DNA of 31,266 bases from assembly GCA_910584875.1 (NCBI GenBank), contig CAJUDA010000032.1:1-31266 (forward strand), given 5' to 3'. The translations under genes and the position numbers were made by a program. How positions within the stretch are numbered: position 1 is the stretch's first letter; each line of letters begins with the position of its first letter. The notes under the pieces are model-generated. The model was not told where the DNA came from and made no database searches. It was given only the letters and a program-made list of their open reading frames with translations. This document shows, piece after piece, positions 7,942-14,879 of the stretch. This stretch comes from an uncultured Eubacterium sp. Its GTDB lineage: Bacteria; Bacillota; Clostridia; Lachnospirales; Lachnospiraceae.

Positions 7942-8866
7942 CCGGAGTTTGTCCTGCGTCCTGCGCTTTTCCCGCTTCTGCTTTCCCAGCAGCAGCCGCG
8001 GCACTTGCCGCCGCCGGGGTTGCAGTCGCTTTCGTAAGACCGGATCCCATCGTCTCGATCACCGTCTGCTGTTTTTTCTGCTCGCCCAGCGCCATCTGCT
8101 GCAGATGCTCTACCTGCCGTTTTACCTGATTCAGCGCATTCTGATTCCGAAACGTCGCCACGCCGATCACCAGGGCGATCAGCGCCACCATACTCCCCAG
8201 GCTGTATCCCAGACGACTCTCCCTGCCCTGTCTCTTCCTGGTCTTTTCCCTCAGCTGCTCCTTCTCTTCCATGATGCCCCGGATATTCCGCACTACCCGG
8301 TCATCCTCCTGCTCAACAATATGGACACGGCGGTTGTTCTCATGCTCCATATAGGCAAGCATCTCCGGATTCTTTTCATAATAAATGTAATATCCCTTCT
8401 GGCTCTCAAACCGTCCGTTGCGGTACAAAAAGAATCCGTCCTCTTTTTCATTTTCTTCATATATGTATAACACCTTATCTCTGTGCTGGAAATTCTGCTT
8501 ATGGATCTCCAGCAGCTGCGGCGCCTGCTTTGCCGGAAAACCCCTGCAGGAAAAAAACCATCCCACGATTTCAAGATCTGTGAAGTTTTCCTTGATCTCC
8601 GTATAAATCCGGTCCCATATATTCTGCTGCAGAGCCGGTGCACCGCGGTCTGCAAACCCTGGGATCTCTACAATCCCGGAAATCTGGTATATCTTTTCTT
8701 CCTTATTCAGAAATGTATTCCCCAAAAGTACGGCCGCTTTTTCCAGTCCTCTGCCCTGTCCTGCCAGTTCTTTTGCAAAACGGACTACATAGTCCTCTAT
8801 GTATATCCTGTCACGTCCCGGGACATCCCCGATCTGTCGTACACTTTTTGGTCTGTTCCACTGCAT
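7931..8866 (-). CDS. Membrane protein with degenerate JAMM/MPN-like domain
   Basis: 311 residues. Residues 20-155 follow the order of a JAB/MPN domain (RIYIEDYVVRFAKEL, AAVLLGN, YQISGIVEIPG, then EIVGWFFSCRGF and HKQNF). The metal-binding HxH of the JAMM motif is replaced by F105 and C107, so protease activity is unlikely. A basic coiled segment (195-218), one transmembrane helix (222-240), a short coiled coil (241-268) and an Ala-rich tail (277-311) follow. ATG 8866 has AGGAGG seven bases upstream. It precedes the DUF5711-like gene on the same strand, so the two may act together at the membrane. The fold call is by eye and the function is unknown. Confidence 0.6.
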   Translation of the reverse strand: MQWNRPKSVRQIGDVPGRDRIYIEDYVVRFAKELAGQGRGLEKAAVLLGNTFLNKEEKIYQISGIVEIPGFADRGAPALQQNIWDRIYTEIKENFTDLEIVGWFFSCRGFPAKQAPQLLEIHKQNFQHRDKVLYIYEENEKEDGFFLYRNGRFESQKGYYIYYEKNPEMLAYMEHENNRRVHIVEQEDDRVVRNIRGIMEEKEQLREKTRKRQGRESRLGYSLGSMVALIALVIGVATFRNQNALNQVKRQVEHLQQMALGEQKKQQTVIETMGSGLTKATATPAAASAAAAAGKAEAGKAQDAGQTPVAK

Positions 8867-8962
8867 ACCAATGCCTCCTGTTCATTCATATTGTCCCCAT
8901 CATATCATGACATTTTTGCAGTTTTTGTCGATATGATTACCCGGATTAAATTTTCTCAAATT

Positions 8963-8992
8963 ATTCTAATATTTAATGGTTAATTTAGTCAA
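8963..8992 (-). promoter_or_regulatory. Promoter candidate for the MPN-like gene
   Basis: TTGACT (8987-8992), 18-base spacer, TAGAAT (8963-8968), about 95 bases upstream of ATG 8866. It is in the AT-rich divergent gap shared with yyaC, whose own -10 may be TATAAT near 9013. Confidence 0.4.
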
Positions 8993-9044
8993 AATGTGAG
9001 AATACTTTTCCTATAATTCTATGAATAGAAAGGCAGAATTCATT

Positions 9045-9629
9045 ATGATACAGTATTTTAATCCTGGCGAGCGTCAGTCGCTCCTCCGCTTTACCCACTC
9101 CCTCCGGGATCTCCTCCAGAAACATTGCTGTTCCCAGCGGGAGACTGTTATTGTATGTATCGGCTCTGACCGTGCGACCGGTGATTGCCTGGGTCCCATC
9201 GTAGGACATAAATTGAAACCCCATGAAAGATATATGAAGAAAAACGGCTTCCATCTCTATGGCACACTGGAAAAACCCATCCACGCCAAAAATCTGGAAG
9301 CCACGATCCGCTTTATTCAGTTATACCACCCAGACGCACTGGTCATCGCCGTGGATGCTTCCCTGGGCGTCATGGAGCATGTCGGATATATCACGCTGGG
9401 CGAGGGTGCGCTGTCCCCCGGAGTGGGAGTCGACAAAAACCTTCCGGCGATCGGCGACATCTGCATCACCGGTATCGTCAATCTGTCCGGATTCGGCGGA
9501 CAGATCCTGCTCCAGACCACTCATCTGAATCTCGTCATGCAGCTCGCCGAATTTATCTCCATGGGATTGTACCGCTGCCTTGCCTCACGGTCGTCACAGC
9601 TCCGTCCTGCCCTCCAGCGCGCGGAATAG
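9045..9629 (+). CDS. yyaC: YyaC-like sporulation protein (DUF1256, GPR-like fold)
   Basis: About 194 residues related to the spore-germination protease GPR fold. Recognisable segments are VIVCIGSDRATGDCLGPIVG, VDASLG, GVGVDKNLPAIGDICITGIVN and SGFGG. YyaC proteins are sporulation-associated with no proven substrate. The frame opens at ATG 9021, but ATG 9045 is preferred: AGAAAGG lies upstream of it and nothing resembling a ribosome site precedes the first ATG. The 3' end overlaps the convergent recR by 36 bp. Its presence, with sigH, argues for a spore-forming host. Confidence 0.82.
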   Translation: MIQYFNPGERQSLLRFTHSLRDLLQKHCCSQRETVIVCIGSDRATGDCLGPIVGHKLKPHERYMKKNGFHLYGTLEKPIHAKNLEATIRFIQLYHPDALVIAVDASLGVMEHVGYITLGEGALSPGVGVDKNLPAIGDICITGIVNLSGFGGQILLQTTHLNLVMQLAEFISMGLYRCLASRSSQLRPALQRAE

Positions 9630-10193
9630 TGTCATCTCATCGATAAATTCCAAAGCGCCTCCCACTGGCACGCCGCTGGCGATCCGCGTTACACGGATCC
9701 CGGCCTGTTTGACATATTTGCTGATCCAGAGAGCTGTCGCCTCCCCCTCCACGGTCGAGTTGGTAGCGATGATAACCTCACTGACCTCCTCTTTCTGGAG
9801 GCGCTGCATCAGTTCTTTCAATTTCAGATCATCCGGCTGGACGCCCACCATCGGATTTACCGCTCCGTGAAGGACATGGTAAAGCCCCCGGTATTGTCCG
9901 GTCTTCTCGTATGCGGCAAGATCACTGGGTTCCTCCACCACCATAATGGTAGAGGAATTCCTTTTAGGATCACTGCAGACCGGACAGACCTCCTGGTCAG
10001 ACAGATTGAAGCATCTCTGGCACAGGCGTATTTTCTTTCGCGCGGTCAGGATGCTGTCTGCCAGATGCTCTACTCTCTTTTCCGGCAGATTCAATATATG
10101 AAAGGCAAGCCTCTGCGCCGATTTGGGTCCGATATTGGGAAGCCCCGCCAGTTCCTCTATCAGATTATTGATCGATTCACTGTAGTAATTCAT
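9594..10193 (-). CDS. recR: Recombination mediator RecR
   Basis: RecR works with RecO/RecF to load RecA at gaps. The 199-residue protein has the N-terminal helix-hairpin-helix (LAGLPNIGPKSAQRLAFHIL). The Cys4 zinc finger is CQRCFNLSDQEVCPVC, followed by a Toprim domain (IMVVEEPSDLAAYE) and the C-terminal GGALEFIDEMTLFRALEGR. Length is typical. Its ATG shares the A of the preceding ybaB TGA stop (TGATG), so the two are translationally coupled. This is the usual dnaX-ybaB-recR arrangement. Confidence 0.97.
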   Translation of the reverse strand: MNYYSESINNLIEELAGLPNIGPKSAQRLAFHILNLPEKRVEHLADSILTARKKIRLCQRCFNLSDQEVCPVCSDPKRNSSTIMVVEEPSDLAAYEKTGQYRGLYHVLHGAVNPMVGVQPDDLKLKELMQRLQKEEVSEVIIATNSTVEGEATALWISKYVKQAGIRVTRIASGVPVGGALEFIDEMTLFRALEGRTEL

Positions 10194-10543
10194 CAGAACG
10201 GGAATCCTCCGCCCAGGTTCAGACCGCCCGTCAATGCCTCCATTGATTTGGCGCTGTCTTCTTCCAGCTTGCGCAGCGCCTCGTTGGTCGCCGCCATGAT
10301 CAGATCCTCCAGCATTTCAATATCATCCGGATCCACAACTTCTTCCGACAGTTTTACAGAAAGCACTTCCTTTTTCCCGGAAACCTTCACTGTTACAGCA
10401 CCGCCCCCTGCCGTTGCCTCATATTCCTTTTCTTCCATTTCCTTCTGTGTCTCTTCCATCTGGCGCTGCATCCGCTGCGCCTGCTTCATCAGATTGTTCA
10501 TGTTTCCCGGCATACCGCCCTGAAAACCTCCACGCTTAGCCAT
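10193..10543 (-). CDS. ybaB: YbaB/EbfC family nucleoid-associated protein
   Basis: A 116-residue DNA-binding protein of the YbaB/EbfC type, which forms tweezer-like dimers on the nucleoid. It shows the Gly/Met-rich N-terminus (MAKRGGFQGGMPGNMNNLMK), a Gln/Glu-rich helix (QAQRMQRQMEETQKEMEEKE) and the core VTVKVSGKKEVLSVKLSEEVVDP. An upstream in-frame ATG (10582) would overlap dnaX. ATG 10543 has GGAGG six bases upstream and is chosen. It sits between dnaX and recR and overlaps recR by one base. Confidence 0.95.
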   Translation of the reverse strand: MAKRGGFQGGMPGNMNNLMKQAQRMQRQMEETQKEMEEKEYEATAGGGAVTVKVSGKKEVLSVKLSEEVVDPDDIEMLEDLIMAATNEALRKLEEDSAKSMEALTGGLNLGGGFPF

Positions 10544-10565
10544 ACGATTCCTCCAATTCACTGTT

Positions 10566-12143
10566 TTAATCCAATATTTCAATCTCTACATTCTTTATCA
10601 TACTCCGCAGCTCCGGCAGTGTGTTTAATTCACGACGGCTCTCCACAAAACGGACTTCCAGCTTTACCTCTTTTCCGGTGAGCTGTGCTGCTGCCTCGAT
10701 CAGTTCCTGCTGGTTTTCTTCTTTTTTGAAATACTCTGCCGTCGTCCCCTGGGAAAATGCCAGGATCAGCATCCCTGTATCCGAAACCGAAAGCCTCACA
10801 TCCTCCAGCATCGTCCGCGCCACAGCACTGATCCTGCCCAGGATCTGCTTCCAGTTTGCCACCACATCTTTGACATCGTCCGGCAGGGCCTCCGGGCGGA
10901 TTTCCTTTTTCGGCGGCGCCGCTTCACTGCTGTTCGTTTTCTGCCCTGCGGCTGTCACAGCAAAATTGCCGGACGCCATGGTCTCCTGCAGTTCCTCTCC
11001 CAGCTGTTCCAGATTATGAAGGCGATTTACCAGAGATTCATAATCTTTCTCCATCTGCGGACGGCAGAGCCGGATCATCGCCACCTCCAGCATGACCCGC
11101 TTATTATTTCCATACTTCATTTCGTTTGCCAGCTCCGACAGCACACGAATATAGCGGAACACCATTTCCAGCTCGATCTCTCCGGCACAGCGCTCCATCT
11201 CCCGAAGATTTTCCTCGGACATATCCACCAGCTGACCCACCTCTTCCGCTGTTTTCACGATAAGAAGATTGCGCAGGTACCAGACAAATTCATTGACAAA
11301 CTGCGTCAGATCCTTTCCCTGCTCTACCATTCTGCCGACGACATCCAGCATATGTTCCACCTGGTTGCGGACCAATGCCTCCATCAGTTCATGATACACA
11401 GTCTGATCCACCGCACCCAGAACCTTCAGCACATTTTCGTAGGTCAGCTTTTGTCCGAAATAAAAGGAGATACACTGCTCCAGAAGGCTCAGTCCGTCCC
11501 TCAGGGCTCCGTCTGCCTGTCTGGCGATATAGGTCAGCGCCCGCTCTTCTGCCTCGATCTGTTCCTGGTCCAGAAGCTCCCTGAGCCGCCCGGCTATCGT
11601 CTCCACGCGGATCCTCTTAAAATCATAACGCTGGCAGCGGGACAGTATCGTAAGCGGGATCTTGTGTGCCTCCGTCGTTGCCAGGATAAAGATCAGATAC
11701 GAAGGCGGTTCTTCCAATGTCTTTAACAGGGCATTGAAAGCGCTGACAGAGAGCATGTGCACCTCATCGATAATATATACCTTAAAACGTCCCTCCGCCG
11801 GGGAATACTGTACCTCTTCGATCACCTGCCGGATATCGTCCACACCATTGTTAGAAGCCGCATCAATCTCCACAACATTCATGGAAGTCTGCTGCCCGAT
11901 CGCCCTGCACATGGCGCACTCGCCGCAGGGGCCATCCGGTCCCGGGTTCTCACAGTTCACTGCCCTGGCAAAGATCTTCGCCACCGTGGTCTTTCCGGTT
12001 CCCCGGGTGCCGCAGAACAGATAAGCATGCCCGATCCGGTCTGCCTGGATCTGGTTCATCAGGGTCGTGACGATATGTTCCTGCCCCTTTACACCCGAAA
12101 AATCCCTGGGCCGGTATTTTCTATATAATGCCTGATATGACAT
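10566..12143 (-). CDS. dnaX: DNA polymerase III subunit gamma/tau
   Basis: The clamp-loader ATPase and polymerase organiser. The 525 residues contain, in order, the Walker A GTRGTGKTT (45-53), a zinc site formed by CENPGPDGPCGECAMC, Walker B IIDEVHML and the sensor/arginine-finger region TILSRCQRYDF. A C-terminal collar and a divergent tail (from about 400) follow. It starts four bases after the pfkA stop, and its ribosome site (AAGGA) lies within the end of pfkA, so the genes are coupled. I see no slippery A-run that would clearly give a separate gamma form. Confidence 0.96.
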   Translation of the reverse strand: MSYQALYRKYRPRDFSGVKGQEHIVTTLMNQIQADRIGHAYLFCGTRGTGKTTVAKIFARAVNCENPGPDGPCGECAMCRAIGQQTSMNVVEIDAASNNGVDDIRQVIEEVQYSPAEGRFKVYIIDEVHMLSVSAFNALLKTLEEPPSYLIFILATTEAHKIPLTILSRCQRYDFKRIRVETIAGRLRELLDQEQIEAEERALTYIARQADGALRDGLSLLEQCISFYFGQKLTYENVLKVLGAVDQTVYHELMEALVRNQVEHMLDVVGRMVEQGKDLTQFVNEFVWYLRNLLIVKTAEEVGQLVDMSEENLREMERCAGEIELEMVFRYIRVLSELANEMKYGNNKRVMLEVAMIRLCRPQMEKDYESLVNRLHNLEQLGEELQETMASGNFAVTAAGQKTNSSEAAPPKKEIRPEALPDDVKDVVANWKQILGRISAVARTMLEDVRLSVSDTGMLILAFSQGTTAEYFKKEENQQELIEAAAQLTGKEVKLEVRFVESRRELNTLPELRSMIKNVEIEILD

Positions 12144-12147
12144 ATTC

Positions 12148-13227
12148 TTATTCCTTCACTCCAAAACTAATGCCGAGACCCTTTGCCTCTTTTATAATAG
12201 AAGATTCCGGATCCACCATTTTTAGTTTTCCTGCCACTTCCTCCAGCGGGACCGGCACGATCTCGTCATTTTTAAATCCAACCATATATCCGTATTTTTC
12301 TTCCAGGATCAGATGGGCTGCCGCCGCACCGAGCCGGCTGGAAATCACACGGTCATAGGCGCACGGGCTGCCTCCCCGCTGAGTATGCCCCGGAACAGTG
12401 ATACGGATCTCCTGACCGGTACGCTCCTCGATCTCGGCACCAATCTTATAGGAAACACTTGGATACGGATTATTTTTCAGTTTCGCTTTGAGTTCCTTTT
12501 TTGATAATTCTGCGTCCTCCTTTGAAATCGCTCCCTCCGCCACGGCAAGGATCGAAAAACGCTTCCCTGCATCTGTTCTCTTCTGGATCGCTTCCACGAC
12601 GGCGTCGATATCATAGGGGATCTCCGGAATCAGTATGACGTCCGCCCCGCCTGCGATACCGGCATGAAGCGTCAGCCATCCCACCTTATGTCCCATGACC
12701 TCCACGATGAAAACACGTCCGTGGGAATAAGCGGTCGTGTGGATGCAGTCAATGGCTGTGGTGGCGATATCTACCGCACTCTGAAAACCAAATGTCATAT
12801 CGGAGCCCCAGATATCATTATCTATAGTCTTGGGAAGACCCACGACATTCAGTCCCTCTTCCCGCAGCATATTTGCCGATTTCTGGGTGCCGTTTCCGCC
12901 CAGGATCACCAGGCAGTCCAGCTTCAGCTTGTGATAGGTATTTACCATGGCAAGAACCTTGTCCATGCCATTTTCATCCGGTTTTCTCATGTTCTTAAAC
13001 GGCTGCCGGGAAGAACCAAGGATCGTCCCGCCTTCTGTCAGTATGCCGGAAAAATCCGAAGGCTTCATCTTGACATATTTTTCATACATCAGTCCCTTGT
13101 ATCCTTCCAGAATACCTATGATCTCTGTGTCAGGATCCGCATTGTACAAAGTCTTTGCCACACCGCGCATCGTGGCATTCAACGCCTGGCAGTCACCGCC
13201 GCTGGTCAAAAAAGCTACTCGTCTCAT
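12148..13227 (-). CDS. pfkA: 6-phosphofructokinase (PPi/ATP type uncertain)
   Basis: Phosphorylates fructose-6-phosphate in glycolysis. The 359-residue protein is longer than the 320-residue classic bacterial ATP enzyme. Visible sites are SGGDCQALNA (9-18), GSSRQPF, GGNGT (110-114), PKTIDND (132-138) with the catalytic TID, MGHKVGWLTLHAG and the C-terminal PGHTQRGGSP. At the two positions that discriminate phosphoryl donors, it has Gly113 (ATP-like) and Lys133 (PPi-lineage-like). The canonical Asp before that Gly is Asn112. Donor use therefore cannot be read from sequence alone. It is followed by dnaX after four bases and has its own promoter with an overlapping palindrome. Confidence 0.92.
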   Translation of the reverse strand: MRRVAFLTSGGDCQALNATMRGVAKTLYNADPDTEIIGILEGYKGLMYEKYVKMKPSDFSGILTEGGTILGSSRQPFKNMRKPDENGMDKVLAMVNTYHKLKLDCLVILGGNGTQKSANMLREEGLNVVGLPKTIDNDIWGSDMTFGFQSAVDIATTAIDCIHTTAYSHGRVFIVEVMGHKVGWLTLHAGIAGGADVILIPEIPYDIDAVVEAIQKRTDAGKRFSILAVAEGAISKEDAELSKKELKAKLKNNPYPSVSYKIGAEIEERTGQEIRITVPGHTQRGGSPCAYDRVISSRLGAAAAHLILEEKYGYMVGFKNDEIVPVPLEEVAGKLKMVDPESSIIKEAKGLGISFGVKE

Positions 13228-13269
13228 ATTCCTGCTCCTTTCTTCACTGCAGATTATCTCTCTTTTTTT

Positions 13270-13298
13270 ATTCTACCCTATTTTGACCAATATCGCAA
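13270..13298 (-). promoter_or_regulatory. pfkA-dnaX operon promoter
   Basis: TTGCGA (13293-13298), 17-base spacer, TAGAAT (13270-13275) on the minus strand, about 45 bases from pfkA. Confidence 0.65.
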
Positions 13299-13305
13299 CG
13301 ATATT
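13289..13305. promoter_or_regulatory. Operator-like palindrome over the pfkA -35 box
   Basis: AATATCG, three bases, CGATATT: 7-bp perfect arms that cover the pfkA -35. The position suits a repressor, but no known consensus is recognised. Confidence 0.4.
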
Positions 13306-13350
13306 TCTATACTGGACAGAAACCGGGGGCGATATCCGCCGCAATATTCA

Positions 13351-13379
13351 TTGCAAAAATCTGCCGGCAGACGTATACT
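13351..13379 (+). promoter_or_regulatory. Promoter of the DUF951 gene
   Basis: TTGCAA (13351-13356), 17-base spacer, TATACT (13374-13379), 22 bases before the ATG. It is divergent from the pfkA promoter. Confidence 0.65.
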
Positions 13380-13401
13380 CATATATAAAAGGAGGGATTC
13401 G

Positions 13402-13575
13402 ATGGATTTTTCAGTCGGACAGCATATTAAAATGAAGAAGCCGCATCCGTGCGGAGAAAACCAGTGGGAGATCCTGCGAACAGGTATGGATTTCCGTCTC
13501 AAATGCCTGGGCTGCGGACGCCAGGTCTTGGTTCCGCGGAAGACGGTGGAAAAAGGATTTCGCGGTTTTTTATAG
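13402..13575 (+). CDS. DUF951 family small protein
   Basis: A 57-residue basic protein (MDFSVGQHIKMKKPHPCG ... FRLKCLGCGRQVLVPRK). The KKPHPCG block and the CLGCG knuckle are diagnostic of DUF951, a small beta-rich, probably nucleic-acid-binding family with no established function. The cysteines (C17, C35, C38) could bind metal. The frame is open far upstream across pfkA, but the real start is ATG 13402, after AAAGGAGGG and a good promoter. In many Firmicutes this gene lies beside rpsF, as here. Confidence 0.9.
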   Translation: MDFSVGQHIKMKKPHPCGENQWEILRTGMDFRLKCLGCGRQVLVPRKTVEKGFRGFL

Positions 13576-13583
13576 AATTTTCC

Positions 13584-13612
13584 TTGCATTTCCCATTTGT
13601 CCGTGCTATACT
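13584..13612 (+). promoter_or_regulatory. rpsF-ssb-rpsR operon promoter
   Basis: TTGCAT (13584-13589), 17-base spacer, TATACT (13607-13612), roughly 95 bases before rpsF, leaving room for a structured leader. Confidence 0.65.
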
Positions 13613-13648
13613 GTATTTCCGTGATGTAAAAATCATTTTCCTTGTTCT

Positions 13649-13674
13649 TTCCCGATATTCCGATATCCTGGGAA
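13649..13674 (+). promoter_or_regulatory. Candidate S6:S18-binding leader hairpin
   Basis: TTCCC-GATAT, loop TCCG, ATATC, a CT bulge, then GGGAA. It lies between the promoter and rpsF. Leaders of rpsF operons in many bacteria bind the S6:S18 complex through a hairpin exposing CCG. Here CCG is in the loop. Assignment is by position and motif only. Confidence 0.4.
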
Positions 13675-13707
13675 GGAGCCAGAGACCAAAAGGAGGTGCA
13701 GGCAACT

Positions 13708-13995
13708 ATGAATAAGTATGAATTAGCTTTAGTTGTTAGTGCAAAAGTTGAGGACGAAGTAAGAAATGCCACCGTCGAAAAAGCAAAAGAGTATATCACT
13801 GCTTTTGGCGGAACCATTACAAACGTCGATGAATGGGGCAAGAAGAAGCTTGCTTATGAAATTCAGAAGATGAGTGAAGGCTTTTATTACTTTATTCAGT
13901 TCGACGCCGAGCCGGATATGCCGGGTGAACTGGAACAAAGACTTCGCATTATGGACAACGTGCTCAGATACTTATGCGTGAGACAGGAGGCATAA
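13708..13995 (+). CDS. rpsF: 30S ribosomal protein S6
   Basis: S6 pairs with S18 on the platform of the small subunit. The 95-residue protein (MNKYELALVVSAKVEDEV ... VLRYLCVRQEA) has the ferredoxin-like S6 pattern, with GGTITNVDEWGKKKLAYEI in the centre. It lacks the long glutamate tail of enteric S6. The start at 13708 is set by GGAGGTG upstream; a longer in-frame extension to 13642 would run through the leader hairpin and is rejected. It is followed by ssb and rpsR. Confidence 0.97.
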   Translation: MNKYELALVVSAKVEDEVRNATVEKAKEYITAFGGTITNVDEWGKKKLAYEIQKMSEGFYYFIQFDAEPDMPGELEQRLRIMDNVLRYLCVRQEA

Positions 13996-14013
13996 GACAA
14001 GGAGGAGTCTTCC

Positions 14014-14466
14014 ATGAATAAGGTAATTTTGATGGGTAATCTTACCCGCGACCCTGAGATCCGTTATAGTCAGGGCGAAAACTCATTAGCGATTGCTCGT
14101 TTTAGTATCGCAGTCAACCGTCGTTTTTCCCGTCAGGGTGATACTGACACCGATTTCTTCAACTGTACTGCATTCGGCAAACAGGCGGAATTCGTTGAAA
14201 GATATTTCAAACAGGGTTCCCGTATGCTCCTGACCGGACGTGTACAGAATGACAATTACACCAATAAAAATGGTGAAAAAGTCTATAGTGTTCAGATCAT
14301 CGCAGAAGAGGTTGAGTTTGCTGAGCGAAAGAGTACCGCAGATGCCCATGCAGCATCCGGTGCTTCTGGTAATCCAGGCGGTGGTGCACCACAGCCGAAT
14401 GCAGCGGCAAACGATGACTTCATGAATATTCCGGATGGGATCGAGGATGGACTGCCATTCAACTAG
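14014..14466 (+). CDS. ssb: Single-stranded DNA-binding protein
   Basis: SSB coats single-stranded DNA during replication and repair. The 150-residue protein has the OB-fold core (MNKVILMGNLTRDPEIRYS, FFNCTAFGKQAEFVERYF, GRVQNDNYTNKNGEKVYS). A Gly/Ala/Pro/Asn linker (about 112-135) and an acidic tip, NIPDGIEDGLPFN, follow. The tip has an extra Asn after the usual terminal Phe. GGAGG lies upstream of ATG 14014. The gene sits between rpsF and rpsR, the conserved Firmicute order. Confidence 0.97.
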   Translation: MNKVILMGNLTRDPEIRYSQGENSLAIARFSIAVNRRFSRQGDTDTDFFNCTAFGKQAEFVERYFKQGSRMLLTGRVQNDNYTNKNGEKVYSVQIIAEEVEFAERKSTADAHAASGASGNPGGGAPQPNAAANDDFMNIPDGIEDGLPFN

Positions 14467-14522
14467 ACAGCCTGACCGAGAACGTCAGACTGGCAGCAGG
14501 ATTTTATAAGGAGGTTAGCAAG

Positions 14523-14786
14523 ATGGCTTACAATAAGGAAAGAGGCGATTCTCCCATGAGGAGGAGAGGACCCCGCAGAAGAAAAAAAGTATGTGCATTC
14601 TGCTCTGACAAAGAGCATGATTATATCGACTACAAGGACATCAATAAACTGAAACGGTATATGTCCGAGCGCGGTAAGATTCTTCCAAGAAGGATTACCG
14701 GTACCTGTGCAAAACATCAGAGAGCCCTCACTGTAGCGATCAAACGTGCCCGCCACGTTGCCCTGATGCCCTACACAGTAGATTAA
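14523..14786 (+). CDS. rpsR: 30S ribosomal protein S18
   Basis: S18 binds S6 and 16S rRNA on the subunit platform. The 87-residue basic protein has RRRGPRRRKKVCAFC, IDYKDINKLKRYMSERGKI and RRITGTCAKHQRALTVAIKRARHVALMPY. The CxxC (CAFC) and CAKH pairs indicate the zinc-binding form of S18. GGAGG precedes ATG 14523. It is the last gene of its operon and is followed by a strong terminator. Confidence 0.97.
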   Translation: MAYNKERGDSPMRRRGPRRRKKVCAFCSDKEHDYIDYKDINKLKRYMSERGKILPRRITGTCAKHQRALTVAIKRARHVALMPYTVD

Positions 14787-14799
14787 TCCGTATAACTCC

Positions 14800-14832
14800 A
14801 AAGCCCTGTCGCATCTGCGGCAGGGCTTTTTT
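14800..14832 (+). terminator. rpsR operon terminator
   Basis: AAAGCCCTG / CAGGGCTTT stem with inner CGC/GCG pairing, followed by six T. A typical intrinsic terminator. Confidence 0.9.
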
Positions 14833-14847
14833 CAATTTGTTTGAAAG

Positions 14848-14873
14848 AAAGCGCCGGATTATCACAACGCTTT
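14848..14873 (-). terminator. Weak terminator after the zinc-ribbon gene
   Basis: AAAGCG / CGCTTT with a 14-base loop, just past the stop of the minus-strand gene and flanked by T-rich sequence on both strands. It could act in both directions. Confidence 0.45.
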
Positions 14874-14879
14874 TTTTAT

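Noticed and set aside
7931..8866. Active JAMM metalloprotease
   Set aside because: The two metal-binding histidines are replaced by Phe and Cys.
12664..13401. Long upstream extension of the DUF951 frame
   Set aside because: It runs antisense through pfkA; the real start at 13402 has its own promoter and ribosome site and matches the family length.
13278..13841. 187-codon minus-strand frame across the DUF951 and rpsF region
   Set aside because: It is antisense to two recognised genes and two promoters.
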